Shown: in pieces, positions 36,533 to 40,878 of the stretch | How positions within the stretch are numbered: position 1 is the stretch's first letter | Layout: each line of letters opens with the position of its first letter | From: Cellulosilyticum sp. | GTDB lineage: Bacteria; Bacillota; Clostridia; Lachnospirales; Cellulosilyticaceae | NCBI GenBank assembly: GCA_017941635.1 | Contig: JAGAVZ010000252.1 | Span: 1-40,878 of the forward strand | Direction: 5' to 3' | Length of the DNA: 40,878 nucleotides | Position numbers and translations under genes: made by a program | The notes under the pieces: model-generated | Told to the model about the DNA's origin: nothing | Seen by the model: only the letters and a program-made list of their open reading frames with translations | The model's database searches: none

Positions 36533-36620
36533 CTGTACACCTCCTTATTCCGAAAACTCGCCAAATACGGTACTTCCTGATAATCAAGAAGTTTAGACCT
36601 CTCTGTGCGGCTTTAACACT
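36533..36620 (-). ncRNA. Probable ribosomal L21 leader (cis-regulatory)
   Basis: About 90 bases of transcribed leader lie between the promoter and rplU. It contains GCCGCACAGAGAGGTCT, which resembles the conserved CCGCACAGAG part of Firmicutes L21 leaders as I remember it. CTTCTTGATTATCAGGAAG can form a hairpin. Such leaders are thought to let L21 control its own operon. The structure was not computed. Confidence 0.5.
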
Positions 36621-36625
36621 ACTAG

Positions 36626-36654
36626 AGTTTAGCATAAAGATATACCTTTGTCAA
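36626..36654 (-). promoter_or_regulatory. Sigma-A promoter of rplU-prp-rpmA
   Basis: On the minus strand TTGACA (36654-36649) and TAAACT (36631-36626) are 17 bases apart, immediately after the rng stop codon. Confidence 0.8.
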
Positions 36655-36656
36655 CG

Positions 36657-38081
36657 CTATCTTTTATAAAATTGACATAAAATATTCTTTTCTGCTCCAA
36701 AATGGCTTTTTTCCATTTCAATTTTAACTGGATAATGTGTTTCTAAACATGAAATGACATTATCATGAAACATTTTTTCGTACATATAAGGTACGACTTG
36801 CAAATAAACAGCTTGTCTTCCTTCGTTAGGGTCTATTCCCCTTAACTGTTCTTCAAGCTTTATAAGTGACATCAAGTAGCTTTCTACAGCATATGGTACA
36901 TGACACTTACCACAAGCTTCTAAAAGCTGATGTGAAACACATTGATATTTTTTGGTACGTGAAAACTGTAATAGCCCAAGCTCTGTTAATGGATATACTT
37001 TGGTTATAGAATCTCCATATTCCTCTAATAGTTTTTTTGCATACTCATAAACTTCTATTTTATATTGTGGATTTTTCATTTCTACTAAATCTACTACAAT
37101 CATTCCAGATAGATTACGTCGTAAAATTTGTAATATGGCTTCTTTAATAGCTTCTTTATTAAGCTGCAAAGTGGCTTTATCTGGATTTTTAGTTAATATA
37201 GCTTTGGCACTATTTACATCTATAATTGTCATCGCTTCTGTATAATCAATGATTAAGTTACCACCATTTTTTAACCATATTTTTCGCTTGGTAATTTGTT
37301 CTATTTTTTTTGTGACACCATAAATGGAATAGATTGCATTCTGATCTGCACAATAAGATAGCTTAATGGCTTTATTAGCACCATACTCTCTCACAATTTC
37401 TTCAATTGAATCTACTAGACTCTCATCATTATAGATAATCTCTAGTTCATCTGCCTTATGAATCTGCTCAACCATCAATTGATAAATCGGTGTAGGCTCT
37501 TTATATAAAATACTTCCTTTAACAAGGTAATTACTTGAAGAAAGTAATTGATCCACTCTAGTTATTAACGTTCTTGCATCTTCCAAAATTTCTTCAAGGC
37601 TAGCCTCACCTGCATGGGTACGCACAATAAAACCATATGAGGTATGAACTTCATTTTCCAAAGCTTTTTTGAGCTGTTCTCTTAAGGCTGGACTCATCTT
37701 TTTAGAAAGATGTATGCCTGGTTCAAAAGGTAAGCATACTAAATATTTTCCTATGATATTTAATTTTGCTGTGAGCTTATGCCCCTTTTCACCAACATTT
37801 TGTTTGACGATTTGTACAGGTAAAGAATATCCTTGCTGCAGCTTTGATAAATAGACTTCTGGAATTTGTTTAAAATGAAGCATCCCATTTTTATCTGCTC
37901 CATAATCTACAAAAGCGGCTTTTAAGTTTTTGACTACTTGCTTTACCGTACCAATTACAACACTATTTTGTAAGTTTTCTTCAAGCATAGACTCTACATA
38001 ATATTGAGTCAATTCATCATTGAGAAGAAGCGCCATCTCCATAGACAGCGCATTCTTTTTAATTAGGATTTTTCTACTCAT
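36657..38081 (-). CDS. rng: Ribonuclease G/E family protein
   Basis: A 474-residue endoribonuclease of RNase G size, without the long C-terminal scaffold of RNase E. An S1-like RNA-binding domain lies at about 38-110 (SVVIGTVKQVVKNLKAAFVD). Catalytic acidic residues are in LIIDYTEAMTIIDVNSAK and MIVVDLVEM. A zinc-link motif CGKCH lies near 395. The start overlaps the TIGR03936 stop by 8 bases. Known role of the family: rRNA and mRNA 5'-end processing. Its end almost touches the rplU promoter, so rng transcription may run into rplU. Confidence 0.92.
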   Translation of the reverse strand: MSRKILIKKNALSMEMALLLNDELTQYYVESMLEENLQNSVVIGTVKQVVKNLKAAFVDYGADKNGMLHFKQIPEVYLSKLQQGYSLPVQIVKQNVGEKGHKLTAKLNIIGKYLVCLPFEPGIHLSKKMSPALREQLKKALENEVHTSYGFIVRTHAGEASLEEILEDARTLITRVDQLLSSSNYLVKGSILYKEPTPIYQLMVEQIHKADELEIIYNDESLVDSIEEIVREYGANKAIKLSYCADQNAIYSIYGVTKKIEQITKRKIWLKNGGNLIIDYTEAMTIIDVNSAKAILTKNPDKATLQLNKEAIKEAILQILRRNLSGMIVVDLVEMKNPQYKIEVYEYAKKLLEEYGDSITKVYPLTELGLLQFSRTKKYQCVSHQLLEACGKCHVPYAVESYLMSLIKLEEQLRGIDPNEGRQAVYLQVVPYMYEKMFHDNVISCLETHYPVKIEMEKSHFGAEKNILCQFYKR

Positions 38082-38763
38082 GAACTCTACCTACTGTATA
38101 GATTGGTACAAGTCCCTCATTTCCTTCTGTATACAGTTCCTTTCTGCCAACTTGCATTGTATAAGTTTTATCTCCTAATAATGCCTTAACAAAGAGGTCT
38201 GGATTAAGATTTTTGCTACTTCCTGCATATACTTGTAAATCAATTTTGATTCGCTCTTCATCTTGTGTAAACGCACTTTTTAAAATAAGCGGTTTAATAT
38301 CTACAGGTGCAATGCCTTTTTTACCTTTCTTAAGTACAATGAGTTCTTCACTCATCGTTACTTGTTCTTGTAAACATTCAGCTGTAATCTCAGGATTTTC
38401 TGGGCAAGTAAGGACAATACTATAGTCTGCTCCTTGCACCAGGCTCATAAGTGAGCTTGTTTTACCTTCGATTTCATAAGCATCAATAATTTCAATACCT
38501 TGTACAAGAACATTTTGTAAACGTTCTTTCACCTCGTCTACTGGTACATCATAATCTAAAACGATTTCCATGTATTCGCCTTCACTACTCATACCTACTG
38601 CTAATGGTAATGCAAAGTAAACGAGCGAGTGTGGACTAAATCCTTGTGAGTAGCTTACTGGAAGTTCTGCTACTTTAATAGCTCTTTGGAACATTCTCAT
38701 TGTATCAAGGTGTCCAACGTATTTAACTTTTCCTGTTTTGCTAAACTTTAATCTAACTTTCAT
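38074..38763 (-). CDS. TIGR03936 / DUF2344 protein, partner of radical-SAM protein
   Basis: A 229-residue protein starting MKVRLKFSKTGKVKYVGHLD, followed by AELPVSYSQGFSPHSLVYFALPLAVG, the signature of the DUF2344 family. The family is almost always encoded beside, or fused to, the TIGR03960 radical-SAM protein; its function is unknown. ATG at 38763 is chosen because family similarity starts there and AAAGGG lies upstream. It overlaps the radical-SAM gene by 11 bases and rng by 8, implying tight translational coupling. Confidence 0.88.
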   Translation of the reverse strand: MKVRLKFSKTGKVKYVGHLDTMRMFQRAIKVAELPVSYSQGFSPHSLVYFALPLAVGMSSEGEYMEIVLDYDVPVDEVKERLQNVLVQGIEIIDAYEIEGKTSSLMSLVQGADYSIVLTCPENPEITAECLQEQVTMSEELIVLKKGKKGIAPVDIKPLILKSAFTQDEERIKIDLQVYAGSSKNLNPDLFVKALLGDKTYTMQVGRKELYTEGNEGLVPIYTVGRVHE

Positions 38764-40600
38764 GACATAATCCCTTTCCAAATCGACTTGCTCCACAACC
38801 ACTACATTTTTCTCTACAGTTTGGCGTTGTTGCGGCTGATTTTGCTAATTCATTTTCACGCATAAGGAATTTCTTAGTCACGCCAATATCAATGTGATCC
38901 CATGGTAATACTTCTTCATAGGATCTTTCACGTTTTGCATAAAAGTCAAAGCTTAAGCCCATTTCCTCCGCTGCCTGCGTCCATTTATCATGATCGAAGT
39001 ATTCACTCCAACTATCAAATGTGCAGCCTTTTTTGTATGCTCTATAAATTAATTCCGCAACTTTTTGATCTCCACGTGCAATAACCGCTTCTAGTACACT
39101 TGTTTTTGCATCATGGTGAATATAGCGAATTTGTTTTCTTGTAATGCTACCTTTTAATAATTTAATTTTTTCAATAAAGCTTTCTGCTGTATCTTGCGGT
39201 GCCCATTGGAATGGTGTAAATGGTTTTGGTACAAAGCAAGATGTACTAATTGTCAGTTGAAGTCCTGGTGCACGTTGTGCTTTATCTACTCCAAAGTAAG
39301 TTTGTACAATCTTATCTCCTAATTCTGCAATTCCTACAATATCGCTTGCTTCTTCATAGGGAAGTCCAAGCATAAAGTAAAGTTTGACACGGTTCCATCC
39401 ACCTTCAAAGGCCAACTTACAACCACGTAAAATTTCTTCTTCTGAAATATTTTTATTAATCACATCACGTTGTTTTTGTGTACCTGCTTCTGGTGCAAAA
39501 GTCAAACTACTTTTACGTACTTCTTGTACTTTTTGCATCAAGTCTACTGAGAAGGCATCTACACGAAGAGATGGTAAAGAAATATTCACTTTTTGATCTT
39601 TGCATAGATCCATTAAGTCATTTGTAAATGGCTCTAATTCTTCGTAATCACTTGTACTTAATGAACAAAGTGAAATTTCATCATATCCAGTTGAAGCAAG
39701 TAACTTTTTCGCTTGTTTTACAAGGACATCCTTACTTTTTTGTCTAACTGGTCTAAAGATCATACCCGCTTGACAGAAACGGCATCCACGAATACATCCT
39801 CTAAACATTTCTAATGTGACACGATCGTGAACTGCTTGAATCCAAGGAATCACTTGTGTTTCTGGATAAAATGCTTCATCTACATTTGTTACAACCACTT
39901 TTCTAATCGTTGCAGGTGCATCTTGATGAAGTGAGATACGCTCTTTTATTGTACCATCTTCATTATAAGTGACATCATAAAATCTAGGTATATATAATCC
40001 TGGGATTTTTAAACATTCAATTAAGAACTCTTCTCTTGTACCACCTTTTGCTTTCCACTCTTTATAACGATCAAATAATTCATCATAACTTATTTCACCT
40101 TCACCAATATAGAAGATATCTACAAATGGTGCTAATGTTTCTGGATTGTACGTACAGCATCCACCTGCAATAACGATTGGATCTTCTTCACTTCTTTCTT
40201 TACTAAAGATAGGAACACCTGCTAAATCCATCATATTGAGTACATTTGTATAACTCATTTCGTATTGAAGAGTAAAAGCTAAGAAATCAAATTCCTTAAC
40301 TGGCGCATGTGTTTCTAATGCAAAAAGAGGAAGTCCTGCTTTTCTCATTTCTGCTTCCATATCTGTCCATGGTGCAAAAACACGCTCACAAAATACATCT
40401 TCTCTTCTATTGAAGAAATGATATAAAATTTGCATCCCTAAGTGACTCATTCCTACTTCATATACATCTGGGAATGCGAAAGCAACCCTTACCATTTCAG
40501 GTGTGATTGCTTTATTCACACTATTAAGTTCGCCACCAATATAGCGTGCTGGCTTATCTACACTACTTAATAGTGCATCTGTTAATTCTACTACTGACAT
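38753..40600 (-). CDS. TIGR03960-family B12-binding-type radical SAM protein
   Basis: A 615-residue protein. The N-terminal cobalamin-binding-like part has MVRVAFAFPDVYEVGMSHLG and IVIAGGCCTYNPETLAPF. The radical-SAM domain has RGCIRGCRFCQAGMI near residue 265, with three cysteines for a 4Fe-4S cluster. A C-terminal CREKCSGCGASRFGKG (Cys595, Cys599, Cys602) may hold another metal site. The family is widespread and conserved in Clostridia, but its substrate is unknown. Operon with DUF2344 and rng suggests RNA modification or processing; this is inference. Start: ATG behind GGAGG. Confidence 0.88.
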   Translation of the reverse strand: MSVVELTDALLSSVDKPARYIGGELNSVNKAITPEMVRVAFAFPDVYEVGMSHLGMQILYHFFNRREDVFCERVFAPWTDMEAEMRKAGLPLFALETHAPVKEFDFLAFTLQYEMSYTNVLNMMDLAGVPIFSKERSEEDPIVIAGGCCTYNPETLAPFVDIFYIGEGEISYDELFDRYKEWKAKGGTREEFLIECLKIPGLYIPRFYDVTYNEDGTIKERISLHQDAPATIRKVVVTNVDEAFYPETQVIPWIQAVHDRVTLEMFRGCIRGCRFCQAGMIFRPVRQKSKDVLVKQAKKLLASTGYDEISLCSLSTSDYEELEPFTNDLMDLCKDQKVNISLPSLRVDAFSVDLMQKVQEVRKSSLTFAPEAGTQKQRDVINKNISEEEILRGCKLAFEGGWNRVKLYFMLGLPYEEASDIVGIAELGDKIVQTYFGVDKAQRAPGLQLTISTSCFVPKPFTPFQWAPQDTAESFIEKIKLLKGSITRKQIRYIHHDAKTSVLEAVIARGDQKVAELIYRAYKKGCTFDSWSEYFDHDKWTQAAEEMGLSFDFYAKRERSYEEVLPWDHIDIGVTKKFLMRENELAKSAATTPNCREKCSGCGASRFGKGLCHES

Positions 40601-40621
40601 TGCTTCCTCCGTAATTTTATC

Positions 40622-40878
40622 TTAAAGTATTTGTTTAACTGCTATTTCTATTTCCTCTACAAATCCTTGTATGGGCTCACTTTGTATATTTTGATCTAGA
40701 ACTTGTTTGATTGTCTGTGTGACTTGCTCTTCATAATGACTTTGTTTGATAAAAAGTAAGCTCCACAGCAAAAGCGAACATACAAGTAATTCTACAAATA
40801 AACGACTGACTTCCATTTCATCATTTCGAACCTCTGATAGAGCTTTTTGTTCCTCTAATTTATTCATTGGCGAATCTA
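40622..40878 (-). CDS. Single-pass membrane protein, probably cut by window edge
   Basis: A frame stopping at 40622 and still open at the window end; an ATG at 40867 gives 81 residues but has no ribosome binding site, so the start is probably outside. Seen: a charged N-terminus, one membrane helix (LFVELLVCSLLLWSLLFI), then about 38 residues ending EIAVKQIL. I do not recognise it with certainty. In many Clostridia the gene before TIGR03960 is a SpoIVFA-like/M23 or SpoIVFB-type membrane protein. The layout recalls the membrane anchor of SpoIVFA-like proteins, but no peptidase domain is present. Confidence 0.45.
   Translation of the reverse strand, partial: DSPMNKLEEQKALSEVRNDEMEVSRLFVELLVCSLLLWSLLFIKQSHYEEQVTQTIKQVLDQNIQSEPIQGFVEEIEIAVKQIL

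Overview
The window comes from the chromosome of a low-GC, endospore-forming anaerobe of the class Clostridia. Support for this: sporulation genes (3' part of sigK, gpr, spoIIP), Firmicutes-type ribosomal and RNA-processing genes (rnj, rsfS, yhbY, prp, ireB), and AGGAGG-type ribosome binding sites throughout. The gene order looks most like Lachnospiraceae or Cellulosilyticum-like organisms, but the genus is a guess.

Region 1 (1-2376) is the most unusual part. It holds the right end of an integrated element: a small partial ORF and a large serine recombinase reading rightward. The recombinase stop codon sits on the junction with a headless sigK. After the junction the reading frame matches sporulation sigma factor SigK from its conserved NEIL motif to the end. 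This is the layout of a skin (sigK intervening) element, which must be cut out in the mother cell to rebuild sigK. The 5' half of sigK and the left end of the element lie outside the window.

Region 2 (2534-12122) is leftward housekeeping genes: ireB-ruvX-yrzB-fur-rnj, mtaB, the sulfur-transfer pair nifS-thiI, and prmA-rsmE-cheY. One rightward gene, an HPr-like protein without the active-site histidine, lies between mtaB and thiI. Region 3 (12371-17279) is the class I heat-shock operon hrcA-grpE-dnaK-dnaJ, with a sigma-A promoter and a perfect CIRCE operator. Region 4 (17349-22706) is gpr-spoIIP-lepA-hemW, followed by rightward rpsT with its own promoter and terminator.

Region 5 (23325-30468) is a leftward cluster: comEA, OmpR-type response regulator, sensor kinase, GerMN lipoprotein, comEC, holA. 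A two-component system with a GerMN lipoprotein therefore lies between the two classical DNA-uptake genes. The regulator-kinase-GerMN unit resembles actinobacterial MtrA-MtrB-LpqB in architecture.

Region 6 (30522-40878) has a rightward dacF-type D,D-carboxypeptidase, then leftward rsfS, a fused nadD-yqeK, obgE-yhbY, rplU-prp-rpmA behind a probable L21 leader, and a TIGR03960-TIGR03936-rng operon with overlapping genes. It ends in a short membrane protein cut by the window edge. I saw no tRNA, rRNA, CRISPR array or insertion sequence.
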